DNA of 64,000 nt, taken from NCBI GenBank assembly GCA_949152475.1, contig OX424561.1, positions 27,708,481-27,772,480 on the forward strand. The letters are read 5' to 3'. The notes beneath the pieces are model-generated. The model was not told the origin of the DNA and did no database searches. It worked only from the letters and a program-made list of their open reading frames with translations. Of this stretch, positions 42,630 to 53,179 are shown piece by piece (position 1 is the first letter of the stretch; every line of letters starts with the position of its first letter). Origin of the DNA: Terebella lapidaria (Eukaryota > Annelida > Polychaeta > Terebellida > Terebellidae). Position numbers and translations under genes: made by a program.

Positions 42630-44669
42630 TTAATCATCATTTAAATCTCTTTGTACCTTGCAGTAGCAATACTGTCGTAAATGTGGATATCGATGTGCTA
42701 TACAGTGAGGCTGACTTCCGTATTTGTTAATCCTACTGATGGCCGACGCATCGACATGGAACTTCCTGCCTTTGTTCGTCATATCATGTGATATTGTTGT
42801 TTCAAAAACTGCGCCTCCGGGTAGAGTACTAACCGTTATTTGGTAGTATTCTACGGTAGCTTTCATATCGTCAGAGAAAACAGCAATTTGGCCATGATCA
42901 CCCTTGCTCTGCTTGAATTTCAAAATGTTTTTATTCGGCGAGAAAGAACCTGCACTATGGATTGTCTCCAGAGTGACAACTTCACAACTATCGTTGTTGT
43001 TCTCAAGAAGGTGATTGATGAAAACCACAAGTTCCCTTGCTGCTCCCACCACCGCTGGTTCTGAGACTGATCTGTTCTTCCAATCCAAACACATACACCA
43101 ATGGGGAGCCACTCCTGCCTCCTGGCAAGTTCTATTTCCTGGAATATATTTCAAGAGACTCTTACCCCGTCCCACAGGCTGCTTGGTTTCCTCTATGTTG
43201 TCCAAACGAAGGATGTCCATGAAGGTAGCATGAACATCGAATGGTGTGGTTAACTTTTGAGCATTACGTTTCAAATGTGCAATGGATTTCGGGTATTTAT
43301 TCTTGAACCATTTGGGAAAGGAAAAGGAGAAAAATGGTAGTCTTTCTTCATATTTTCCTTGCTCTTCCCGCCTGATACTGTTATATCGTGCGCCATGATC
43401 AGACATGAGGATCAAAAGAGTGTTATCCAAATACCCAGAAGAATGCAAATGCTGCAAAAACTCCAGCAAGTCGTCATCGACAACAGTTAGCTTTCCGAGA
43501 TTTGAATGGCTCATTTCAGAATGAAACAAAAAGCTGAACTTGTTTAGATCGGGATAGGCCTTGAAGAAGTGGTTGATCCACTCGAACATGTTGATGTGTC
43601 GAGGTTTTGAACCAATACAGAACTTGTTTTGTTTTGTATGATAGTGGTTTTCAGCCCAAAGTTGAAATGGGCGAAGATAGTGATCCACAGGTTTTTCAGC
43701 AAAACCCATCATCCTTAGATTGAAAGTTCCAACGGAAGCTCCATCTTCACCCCACTGGGTCATGTATCCTAGTTTCTTCAGGTCTCGCCAGATCCACGGG
43801 TGGCCGTCAACATACGTTGCATTTTTAGCACCTCTCCGAGCCTCAGGCAACTCAGACTCCTTATGCCCAGTCAGGATTGGCAAGAGGGCGTGCGGAGTGC
43901 CGTCTCCAACAATATTGTATCCTTCCAGGACTACACCACCAAGACTCGACACATAATACTCATAGGACTTTGGAAGGTTTCGTATCCAATTCAGACGAGA
44001 TGTGGAATCAAAGCCAAACATCAGTATATTCATACACGAGACACCATGCGGACACTTGATATTGTTCTGTGCACGGGCGTATTCATCCTTACGAAGTATA
44101 GCAGAGTGTAGGTTTTTGTATTTTGTTCCGTTCTGTGCACTACACTTCACTTCAAAGAAATCCGAAGGAATCAAATCACCATCTTTGATGGACATCCTAG
44201 TTTCATCTAATTTGCTAATCGAATCATTATTGAATTGCAGGACTAGGTACGAACAGTTGACGTATCCAACGGACCCCACAGCTGTTTTGTTGATGTGAAA
44301 AATTCCATTTTCGATGAAGACCCAGTCACGCGGTTCAGAACATTTTATTATGGGATTATTTTGGTGGAAAAATGTCTTCATTTTAGGGTCCCATAACTTG
44401 AGTTTGGGTCTCTTACATGTTATTTCGTCCTGAAACTGCAGCGGGTCTTTACGAGTGGCTTCGAGACAACCGACTTGATATGCATGATCAGTGTGGGTAG
44501 TTTTATTACATGGAATAGTCCGGATAACAGCAGACGCTTGATCACCATCGAGACCACGAGATTCAGGTACTATCCCGATGACAATATACATAATTACAAG
44601 TCCGGTGAAAACAGCCAGGATAAATCGTCTGGAGGAGCGCATCGTGTGTAACAACCTCTGGAGTAGCAT
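42630..44669 (-). CDS. DUF229 family protein (alkaline-phosphatase/sulfatase-like), copy 2
   Basis: Single open exon, 679 residues, ATG at 44669. A TTTTATTTTCGACAG acceptor-like site is 8 bases upstream, implying a spliced leader exon as in copy 1. The N-terminal signal anchor is at ~16-33 (FILAVFTGLVIMYIVIG). Catalytic-type motifs match copy 1: MNILMFGFDSTSRLNW (~213-228), GDGTPHALLPILTGHKE (~256-272) and LILMSDHGARY (~419-429). Conserved cysteines (CKRPKL, VNCS, CPHGVSC, CIGSKPRH, CMCLDWKN) support a secreted or lumenal fold. Relative to copy 1 it has a different insert after the membrane span. Similarity is highest in the central ~60 codons around the catalytic region. Substrate unknown. 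Confidence 0.93.
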   Translation of the reverse strand: MLLQRLLHTMRSSRRFILAVFTGLVIMYIVIGIVPESRGLDGDQASAVIRTIPCNKTTHTDHAYQVGCLEATRKDPLQFQDEITCKRPKLKLWDPKMKTFFHQNNPIIKCSEPRDWVFIENGIFHINKTAVGSVGYVNCSYLVLQFNNDSISKLDETRMSIKDGDLIPSDFFEVKCSAQNGTKYKNLHSAILRKDEYARAQNNIKCPHGVSCMNILMFGFDSTSRLNWIRNLPKSYEYYVSSLGGVVLEGYNIVGDGTPHALLPILTGHKESELPEARRGAKNATYVDGHPWIWRDLKKLGYMTQWGEDGASVGTFNLRMMGFAEKPVDHYLRPFQLWAENHYHTKQNKFCIGSKPRHINMFEWINHFFKAYPDLNKFSFLFHSEMSHSNLGKLTVVDDDLLEFLQHLHSSGYLDNTLLILMSDHGARYNSIRREEQGKYEERLPFFSFSFPKWFKNKYPKSIAHLKRNAQKLTTPFDVHATFMDILRLDNIEETKQPVGRGKSLLKYIPGNRTCQEAGVAPHWCMCLDWKNRSVSEPAVVGAARELVVFINHLLENNNDSCEVVTLETIHSAGSFSPNKNILKFKQSKGDHGQIAVFSDDMKATVEYYQITVSTLPGGAVFETTISHDMTNKGRKFHVDASAISRINKYGSQPHCIAHRYPHLRQYCYCKVQRDLNDD

Positions 44670-47600
44670 CTCGAATTCTGTCGAAAATAAAATTTTCCGT
44701 GGAATTGAATAAAGTCAATAAAGACGTAATTGTTCATTTTGAATCTATTTCACTCTGTGAATACTTTCTCAACCTGTTTCAAAAATTTATCGTAAATAAA
44801 TGTATCATTCATTCGAACAGTTGATGATAATCACCCGGGCTCCCCGAAGAAATTTTATTGAATCACTGACAACAACCAGACGTAAAAATTGTTTTCTAAA
44901 AAGAAACACCTTCTGCATTCTACAATCATCATCTACGACGCTAATTACGATGTTGTACATGACGCTAGCTGCTCCAAAGAATTTCACCCGATTATGTGCA
45001 TGCCCTATGAAATAAGCTGGTGACTTGTTTCCACAATCGTGCAGTCGCATGATTAAATAATGGTTATAAAAAATGTAGTTCGAGCCACGAGTAACTCGAT
45101 GAGCCGAGACATGATAAGTAACACATAATAGTGGCCTTGGAATTCTAGGTGTATATTACAGTTCTAGTTGTACATACATGATACAGACGAATGATTGCTT
45201 GCATTTGAGCTGAAATTATTGGACACAATTGTTATGAACACCTTCTAGAAACACTATCGTACTGTTCAAACAACACTGAGAAAATATATCATTGTAGGCC
45301 AAATTACCTGTTAAATGTCCAGATTGTCACGCAAATGCCGTCAATTTCATTTATATACTGCTTTTGTTCGTGTCTTTTTTTTTTCCAGAGAAGACTAGTG
45401 CGCCGTGAATACTGCAACTCATTCAGGCTTTTACGTAATACATCACACTGGACCTGTTTTCCAATGCTCCCAGAATAGGGGTTATAACGATTCGCTGGGA
45501 GCTGCATGGACTTTTTGTACTTCACCAAGATCGATACCCCCACCTGAATATTGATAAGATCCGTGTGTGCGATGACGATGTGGCTGAAGCACATGGGTTT
45601 TTTTTTTTCGAAAACATGGCTGAAAAAAAAGTAAGCTACAGTCCATGAGGCTTTGATGTTACAGATGGATTCACTGAGTAGATTCATAGATGGATACATT
45701 TCGTTTTTATAGATTCATCACGGCCTCGCCTGGAAACCATAACAACATGAGCCTATTGATGACAATGTGACACTCAGTAGGGCATATCGCCATGGAACTG
45801 TGTTGATGAAGACTGGGGACAGCCAAATCCAAAATGGCGGCGCCCGACCATAATGTAATTTTAATTTGAAAAAAATATTCGTCGAGGTTATGCAATGGTA
45901 TTACAACAAATATTGATAAAATTTTGGTCCCAAATCGAATACATTATATAATTGGAAACTATAATACTCACAGTTATATAACATGGTGTTCTTGTACCGT
46001 ATTGTAGGCCTACTATTAATATGGGTAGGCCGTTTAAAACATTTTTTATCGTTACGATTTGTGTTGTTGAAAATATTATTGAAGTCAATGAATCCAATGA
46101 ATCCAAAAGTTGTGAAACACTGCTCCTGTGAGCTTCGCTGGAATTACAATATGATTCATCATGACTCTTGGATAGGGCAGTTCATCAAAAGGTGCGATTT
46201 ATTGTGTGCTTTTCTTATGGACCACAGATATTACATGGATATGCCTACTTCGTAATCATGGATATTTTAAAATTGGAATCTATGTTGGTTCACGCTGGCT
46301 TGATTCGCGCTTCTCAACACAGTTTGCGATTCCTTTGAGAGGGGGGGGGGGTGATGGGATCCCAAGTCTTCTCTGTGTATATTTTCAACATTGACATTTG
46401 ATTTCAATATCTGACAGCCTAATGTGTCTAGCGCAGGCTTGGTTTGCTCCTCTCAAATAATTTCAAATTTCACGAAAGTCACTTGTTTATTGATGGGGTG
46501 CCAAACCATGAAAACTAATACTAATTCCATATCTATCAACTTCGTCACAATAATATTATACAAATATTGACAAGTATTGGCTGAAGTTGATGCCTGATTA
46601 AAATAATAATAAAGCGTTTAAAATGATAATGAAGCGTTTGGCTCGTATTAATGAATGGTAACACAATAGATTCGAAGTCATTTCGTTATGCATGTGCATA
46701 ACAAATAAATCTAACCGTCTACTGGTTGTAAACAACTCAAATTGAATGGCACCGGTCATTGGAATCCATGGTTGCGCACTTGTTCATGACCAAAGATGGC
46801 ATCATAGCACATGACTTCATTCATTCTTGTTTTACTAAAGGTCCTTGCACCTAAGATTATCATCAGCATATAATATACTGCTTTGCGCAATCATACTAGT
46901 GAACATACAGACTCTGAACATGTACTCAATGAAAATTGTTTTACCTACACACGGTGTGAGAATGCATCACAGAGGGAAAACTATCAACTGAAATACATTT
47001 TGGATTCCCCACTTTATTTTGGGGAATCAAGACTTGGCCCAGTAAAACAGCCATGTGCACTGGATCAGTTGATGGAACGCTTTGAATAACACTTTAAAAC
47101 TGACTAACGGTACAAGCTGGACCAGCTGGTCTCCACAAAATGACTTGTATCTATTTAGACAAGCCATCATTTCAAACGTTATGACCAGAACCTACACGTG
47201 GAGCCAACAGCAACCGGTATCATCATGTAGTTTGCCCAACTTTACCTGGAAGTCTAGATCTAAAGGTAGTTTTTACCATTTTTCACCCTCCTATAAATTG
47301 ACAAAAAGTTTCAGATCCCTCTCAATATCAGTTTTATCCCCGCCCTGGATATCCCACGGTTTTCTTAATGGACCTTTTCACAAAGCACTCCTGGGACTAT
47401 GAATAATCGGTAATCTCCGTCTATCAAATGCGCCAATCACTGAATGGTAGCAGATACCGCGAGATAAACTAAAACCACTGCTTCCTGAGTTTCCTGACCA
47501 GTGGTTACAGAAGGGGCGGGAGTTGATGTCAAATGCCCGATAAAGGGCTTTATTATGCAGAATTGTACATCTACATACATATACCACTGGCGTGTTTAGA

Positions 47601-48640
47601 GGGGGGCACAGCCGGCACGTGTCCCCTCTTCCCATGAAATAGGTACCTTTGTGTCCCCTCTTCAAAAAAATCATACCCTCACTAAGTTTCTTGGAAAATT
47701 TAATAAAATTGAATAATTTTCTTTATTTTATTGCCATTTTGATTACAGTCATCCATCCATTTGGTGCGTACGAGGTGTGTACAGCGCGCAAACATTTTAT
47801 TTCACTAGTATGGCTTGATAAAGTCCCCTTATTGTTTCTTAACACAGACATGATCAGCCGTGACATCATATATATATTTATATCTTTGGAATTAAATGCC
47901 AGGAATGCCAGGACCTCCCTACTACACCCTCTCCACGCCACCCAACCCCGTCGTCCTTTGTTTGATGGGAGGGGATAAACGCTACCCCCAATGCAACATT
48001 GTTGTAATCTGGGGTTGCATAGGATGGGATAGGTCTGTCAGGATAGGATGGGATAGGATGGGATTCGATCGTCGATGGAATGCAACACCATGTGGCAAAA
48101 AATAAAATTTGTCATTTTTATCCCAAAAAACCTTGGATCTGAAGATTATGATCTCGCTTGAAAACGCTCAGAACCATACAAAGAACATCTGAACCCCTTC
48201 ATCTTCTGGGGCCCTATTCTATAAAATGTTCTGTCCCATTTGTTTGCCACGATGGCGATTCCCGCCGCATGCTGCGTCACTCTTTAAGGTGTCATATACA
48301 TATAGAATCATGACACCAGCTGAGTCACGAGAGGGGCATGTAGGCATATACTGGACTTTACAAATTATTGTATTATATACAGCATATTCGGCTGTGAGAC
48401 CGGAGGAAACTGAAATCCAGAATGCAGGATTGCGGCATTGTTTGTGCATCTGGTAGAATTAGCAGTAATACAACTGAATATAAAATAATGGTGCCTGGTG
48501 CAAAAGATCACCATAAAGTTCTGCGACAGTTCGGGCGTTCCTGGCTGTCTGACTTTCAGATAGCAGGTTTCTCGGGACAAATAGAAATTATCCCAAGGGC
48601 TAAGAAAGGTTAGCGGACAATATGTGTTTTATATTCTAGA
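44670..48640. other. Long stretch without a supported gene
   Basis: Open frames at 45304-45699 (minus), 45983-46255 (plus) and 47082-47402 (plus) have no recognisable domain, and several contain homopolymer-rich or low-complexity sequence. A G run is at 46342-46351. A short GATAGGATGGGATAGG repeat lies at 48021-48062. The segment at 47580-47645 (GAGGGGGGCACAGCCGGCAC, then CCCCTCTTC) resembles the G-rich/C-rich hairpin fragments near 53000 and 58220. Confidence 0.35.
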
Positions 48641-49505
48641 TATAGCCATTATTATGTCCCTTGAAAATAAGGTCACCGGTCCAATTCAAGGTCACGAGAA
48701 TATTCAACATGTATATGTCATTCATTTCCTATATGTCCACAATTGATTGCTGAGCTGTAAATTCAATAACAACAATTTTGTCATGTGACCTTGAAAATGA
48801 AGTTAAGTGTCAACTGCAAGGTCATTGAAATATTCGGAATATATAGTCACTGTATTGATTCCTATCATTTCCTGTAAGTCCACACTTGATTCTCAAGTTA
48901 ATACTAAACGAGATATTAGTCAAATTCAAGATCACAAAAATATTCAGCATCTATGATTTCCTATAAACATGATAAAGTAAAGTGTGTTTTTTTATTATAG
49001 TGTCACCCCCATTGAATAGGCCAGCCTCACTAGGGCTTATGAGACACTTTGTTCTCTTGAACAGCTTTACCTCGATTTCTATCCTATATGCCAGGCGTCC
49101 GGCAAGGAGGCAATCGGTAACCATTCTTTAACTAGCTGGCGGCTCATCAACCGGCCACATCAGAACAAGCCCATTGCGAGGCTCGAACCTTCGACCTCCC
49201 GCACCAGTGGCGGACGCCTTACCCCTAGACCACTGGTTCGCTTAATATGTTCCAAATTGATTCCTAAGCTGCAGAGTTGATAATCAGCGGGATATTGACC
49301 ATTTTGTGCTCGGACCTTGAGAATATGGTCACAGATCAACTTCGAGATCATGAGAATATTCAGCATATATCATTTCCTAACTATTCACAATTGATTCCTA
49401 TGCTGTAAAGTCGGTAAATAGTGAGATATCAGCCATTTTGTGCTCTACCCTTGAAAAAAGGTCAAAGGTCAAGTTCTAGGTCATGAAAATATTCAGCATA
49501 TGTAA
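48640..49505. repeat. ~140-bp GGTCA-rich satellite, array 1
   Basis: Diverged tandem units with ATGTCCACAATTGATTCCTA, AGCTGTAAAGTCGATAATAA, GCGAGATATTAGCCATTTTG, TGACCTTGAAAATGAGGTCA and GAATATTCAGCATATATCAT blocks. The same family forms arrays at 52240-52456 and 58380-59830. It is interrupted by a SINE at 48975-49242. Confidence 0.9.
48975..49242 (-). mobile_element. tRNA-derived SINE
   Basis: On the minus strand the element begins near AGCGAACCAGTGGTC and has an RNA polymerase III A box (TGGTCTAGGGGTAAGG) and B box (GGTTCGAGCC) at tRNA spacing. A ~150-bp body (CTGGCATATAGGATAG, GTGTCTCATAAGCCC) and an A/T-rich tail follow. It sits inside the satellite array, whose unit is split by it, so it is a later insertion. 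The family name is not known to me. Confidence 0.8.
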
Positions 49506-49960
49506 CGTTCGGCGCCCGCGGCGCGCATGGGCGCACGCGGCGGGCTTTGGAGCTAGCTCGCACTACAACCATTTAACAGTCCGTCCGGACGAATCCGGCC
49601 TTCACACATCACATCATAACACATCATAGATATACAACATACATTATACATCAGTTATGGTAATGTAGCCGTGTGTAGAGCCCGAGATGCCATGGGAGCG
49701 GCACCACGGAACCTGTAAATGTGGGCATATTGCTGGCCGGCCTCGCCGACGGCACTGCCACAGGGATAGAACCCTGGACAGTCCGACGGTCTAACCAGAG
49801 CCTGTGTCACACCATCCCAGGGCGAGAAACCGGTGAACACAGGGACGAGCCCTGAATCGGCACAGTCTCCCTCCTGGGCCCCCAATTGGAAATCGTCCCT
49901 GAGGCCTTCGAACGAACCGAGACAAGGAGCTCATGACTGAGCTCACCTGTCGTGCTCTAG
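49505..49960. other. GC-rich island, identity unclear
   Basis: Starts with a CG-dense block (GGCGCCCGCGGCGCGCATGG near 49511) and contains a minus-strand open frame of 76 codons (49655-49885) without recognisable domain. It is compositionally unlike its surroundings. It may be a fragment of a GC-rich mobile element or an unmethylated island. No gene can be supported. Confidence 0.35.
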
Positions 49961-49962
49961 CC

Positions 49963-50256
49963 TTTTGGCTTGTGATTGGGTACTTATGTACTTGTCATAC
50001 ACCTATTTCACGGGGTTTGTTTCGGATTTCTAAATTGTTTTGATAAGTTGTTGGGCAGTTGTACACTAATTCAAGCTGGTGTACAGTAGAAACAACTATA
50101 ATTACACACTGTCTGCCCCTGATGACGCCAGTGTGGCTTCAGATATCAATGTTTGGTTGGGCTTTGTTTCTATTCTGAAAGTTTTTGATATTATGTTTTT
50201 TATTGGCATCATCAAAATTTGGTTAACAACAGTAATAGGTTGATACATACATTTCT
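49963..50256 (+). repeat. Dispersed repeat (39-kb family), further copy
   Basis: Shares AGCCTTTTGGCTTGTGATT, GGGCAGTTGTA, CTGTCTGCCCCTGATGACGC and the ATTGGCATCATCAAAAT..GGTTGATAC end with the copies at 38.9-39.8 kb. Confidence 0.75.
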
Positions 50257-50312
50257 CAAGACGACTCCGGCCACACAAAGTGCGGCCACAGTATTTATAC
50301 TAGAAGTCACGT

Positions 50313-52062
50313 TGGCCACCCGTTCCGCGTTATTGCTGGTTAAAATTCGAATTCCGCGTTATTATAGTTAGGGTTCGCGTTATTATGGTAAAGAAATGGC
50401 TGAAGATCAGCGAAAGTTTACCGAGCTTCATCAAAAATTGGTATTATCGTGAATACTAAGAAATTACTAAGCAGAAATCAACTGCTCACGGAATATTATA
50501 GGCATTCTTGAAAGCCAGTGCATTTCGTGTAGTGAGATTGAGCTTGTATTTTGTGAGATATTGTGCACACAGTTTTGTCATGTTTGTTATCGTGTTGTAA
50601 ACATACTGCCCAGATATCACATAAAAATGATATGTACGGCATTTTACAGACGTCATATTAACAAAATTTATTCCCCATGACTAATGGAGACCTGCCATAC
50701 ACTCAAGTACAACTAAATAGAACATCTATGTTGTGTAAACACGATATAAGTCTTTTCCACAGACTCCGCGTTATTGTTTTTTTCCACATCTGTGGACCCG
50801 CGTTATTGTGTTTGTTGAGTGTGATTATTTTCAATACGCCAACATGTTCGTCCACGCGTATTAAACTAGTGAATAATCGTCAACGGGTCGTCTTAATGTT
50901 CAATAGGAACTGTAAGTTTGGCTCAGTCGTCCTTGAAGAAACCAGCCACAAGAATTCCGATGTTCAGGAGATTGTTGTGGTCTCAATTTCGACAAAAATA
51001 TTCAAGTTGTGCAGGACATACTGGAACTACGGTAGGCTGCTTCGGCTCGACAGTTTCGTCAGAACAAATGTACTTTTGACTTTTCGTCAGAACAAATGTC
51101 AGAACAAATGTACAATTTGTTTTATATGTAAATAGAACGCCCAATAGCGAGGACCTCGATCCACACTAGAACCAGGTTGAATTCAACATCGGAGTTTGGT
51201 AAAACAGGTCCTAAATAGATCTAGGCCTACTGTCTCGGGTTAAGGCCTGCATTGGTTGTCATAATGTCATTACACACTACTGCTACATTTCAATGGAACT
51301 ATTGTATGCACTAATTGTCGAGATTAATACCAAAAAAATACGACTGTTTAGTAATATCCATATATCCTAGAAATGTCAGTGCACGATTCTTGACGGAAAT
51401 AACATGACTGAAACAAAATAACAGCAACTCTTCTCTTTTCAGTAATTCTTAACGAACGAATCGAAATTATGTGTTCAACTGGAAAGAACAGCGCCCTTCG
51501 TGTAGGTGGGTCAAACATAAATAAACATATTTTATCATCTGCATAGATCAGTAGATGTGGCCGACTGCATGCACATATATCAATCTCGATCCCCAGCAAT
51601 ATCGCGTGTTCTTGATAAGCAATAACGCGGATTCAACAAACTTTAGATCAGGAACCAATTTAAGCTGTACGTCGGAAAATGTATGGATTATTAATGTTTC
51701 TCGGACAGGAACTAATCTTAATACACATTTCTGTATCATGATTTACTTATTCATGTATTTGTGTGGCTAATTTCGCACGAAAATGTCACCCGATTTTGAC
51801 AACTGTCACCCGATCAACGTATCTGTGGTCACTCGTGCATGATGATTATTGGACCAACAAAAATCAAACTATTGTCTATAGACCGCTGATACATTCCAAT
51901 ATTCCGTGGAACTATTGTTGTACGCTAATGTTTTATGTATCTGTATGAATTTATCGCTTTTTACCAGGACCACTTCGAAACTTTTACCACAATAACGCGG
52001 GGCCTAACTATAATAACGCGAAATTCAATTTTTAACCAGCAATACCGCGGAACGGGTGGCCA
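50313..52062. mobile_element. 1.75-kb element with ~75-bp inverted ends and CGCGTTATT motifs
   Basis: The left end (TGGCCACCCGTTCCGCGTTA, then GCTGGTTAAAA and CGCGTTATTATAGTTAGG) is mirrored at 51987-52062 over about 75 bp with few mismatches. CCGCGTTATT recurs inside near 50767 and 50801. The interior is AT-rich. Its longest frame (50677-51135, 152 codons) shows no transposase motif, so the element looks non-autonomous. No target-site duplication is evident. Confidence 0.85.
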
Positions 52063-52239
52063 CCGTGGAAGTGAGAGATGAGGTAAGCCACTGTTCAGTA
52101 TAATGGATAGAGAGGAGGATTAGAGAGCGTCGCTACGCAACGCTCGTGCTTCGAACACGAAGCGGCCAGAAAGAAGAAAGTGTTTAGAAAGCATCTCCTT
52201 CCACGATCTTCGGGCAAAATCGTCACACATATACAGTTT

Positions 52240-52456
52240 CCCATATATGTCATCAATTGAAATCGATAATAACCGAGATGTTAGCCATCATGTCCTCTGA
52301 CTTGGAAAATGAGCTGAAAGGGCAAATTCAAGGTCACGAGATATTCAGCACAGTATCATTTCCTGTGTTTCCGCAATTGATTCCTAATCTGTCAATAATA
52401 AGCGAGATATTAGCCATTTTGTGTTCTGACCTTGAAAATAAGGTCAAAGATCAAAA
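52240..52456. repeat. GGTCA-rich satellite, array 2 (short)
   Basis: About one and a half units of the ~140-bp family (GCGAGATATTAGCCATTTTG, TGACCTTGAAAATAAGGTCA). It is cut on the right by the fold-back element that follows. The ORF at 52257-52499 translates this array. Confidence 0.85.
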
Positions 52457-52826
52457 TCAGACTGTGTATAAAACTCGCCCACATGGCGGGCCGCTTTGAG
52501 GAAAAAAAAGATTCGCCCGAATTTGAATCTTGATTTGGAAACTCAATTTAGGCACGTAATACACAATTTCAGACCCAAATTTGTACGATTTCTTATTCTA
52601 TAGACAGAATAAAGCTATCGCAGAATGAATAAACTTTGTCAATTCTAAAAGTGATAATAGCTTTAAAGCTCTGTTTTGTCTATAGAATGAGAAATCGTAA
52701 AAATTTGGGTCTGAAAATGTGTATTACGTGCCTAAATTGAGTTGCCAAATCAAGATTCAAATTCGGGCGAATCATTTTTTTCCTCAAAGCGGCCCGCCAT
52801 GTGGGCGAGTTTTATACACAGTCTGA
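52457..52826. mobile_element. 370-bp fold-back element with ~165-bp arms
   Basis: TCAGACTGTGTATAAAACTC..GCCCACATGGCGGGCCGC at the left is mirrored through almost the whole element to ..GCGGCCCGCCATGTGGGC..GAGTTTTATACACAGTCTGA. The centre is a short loop near 52640. Arms keep strong complementarity (CAGACCCAAATTT..CGATTTCT, AATTTAGGCACGTAATACAC). It inserted at the edge of a satellite array. Confidence 0.95.
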
Positions 52827-53179
52827 TGACGTCATTGGTATTTGCCTAGATACTGTGGTAACCGGCAATGTAGACATGCTTATCATTCTCTATTCACTGT
52901 TTTCATACAAGATTTTCTGAGTATGTGTGGAATGAAAAATACTCAATCAGAGCCAGAGAGATCTCAGAATCAACCACAGAACATGAAAAAAAGCTTCGGC
53001 TTCTGGGGCCCTTGAGCGGGCCCCAGACCCCACGCCGTGCAGGCTACCACCTATCCACCTTACTTCGCTCGGTCGCTGGACTCCTCTAACCAGCTTGCCA
53101 ACCCCCGCCGCCCTCCCTCCAATAATAGTCTAGTCAGACACACTTGACTTTATACTGAAACTGTCATTGAATATACACA
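52827..53179. other. No gene; contains a G/C-rich hairpin fragment
   Basis: Around 52990-53070 a CTTCTGGGGCCCTTGAGCGG..GCCCCAGACCCC hairpin and CTTCGCTCGGTCGC resemble the fragment at 58205-58375. Nothing coding. Confidence 0.45.

Noticed and set aside
49655..49885. 76-codon GC-rich minus-strand frame
   Set aside because: Only the local GC content keeps it open. No domain and no splice or start context that I can support.
50677..51135. 152-codon open frame as a transposase
   Set aside because: No catalytic motif or domain, low-complexity AT-rich context inside a non-autonomous inverted-repeat element.
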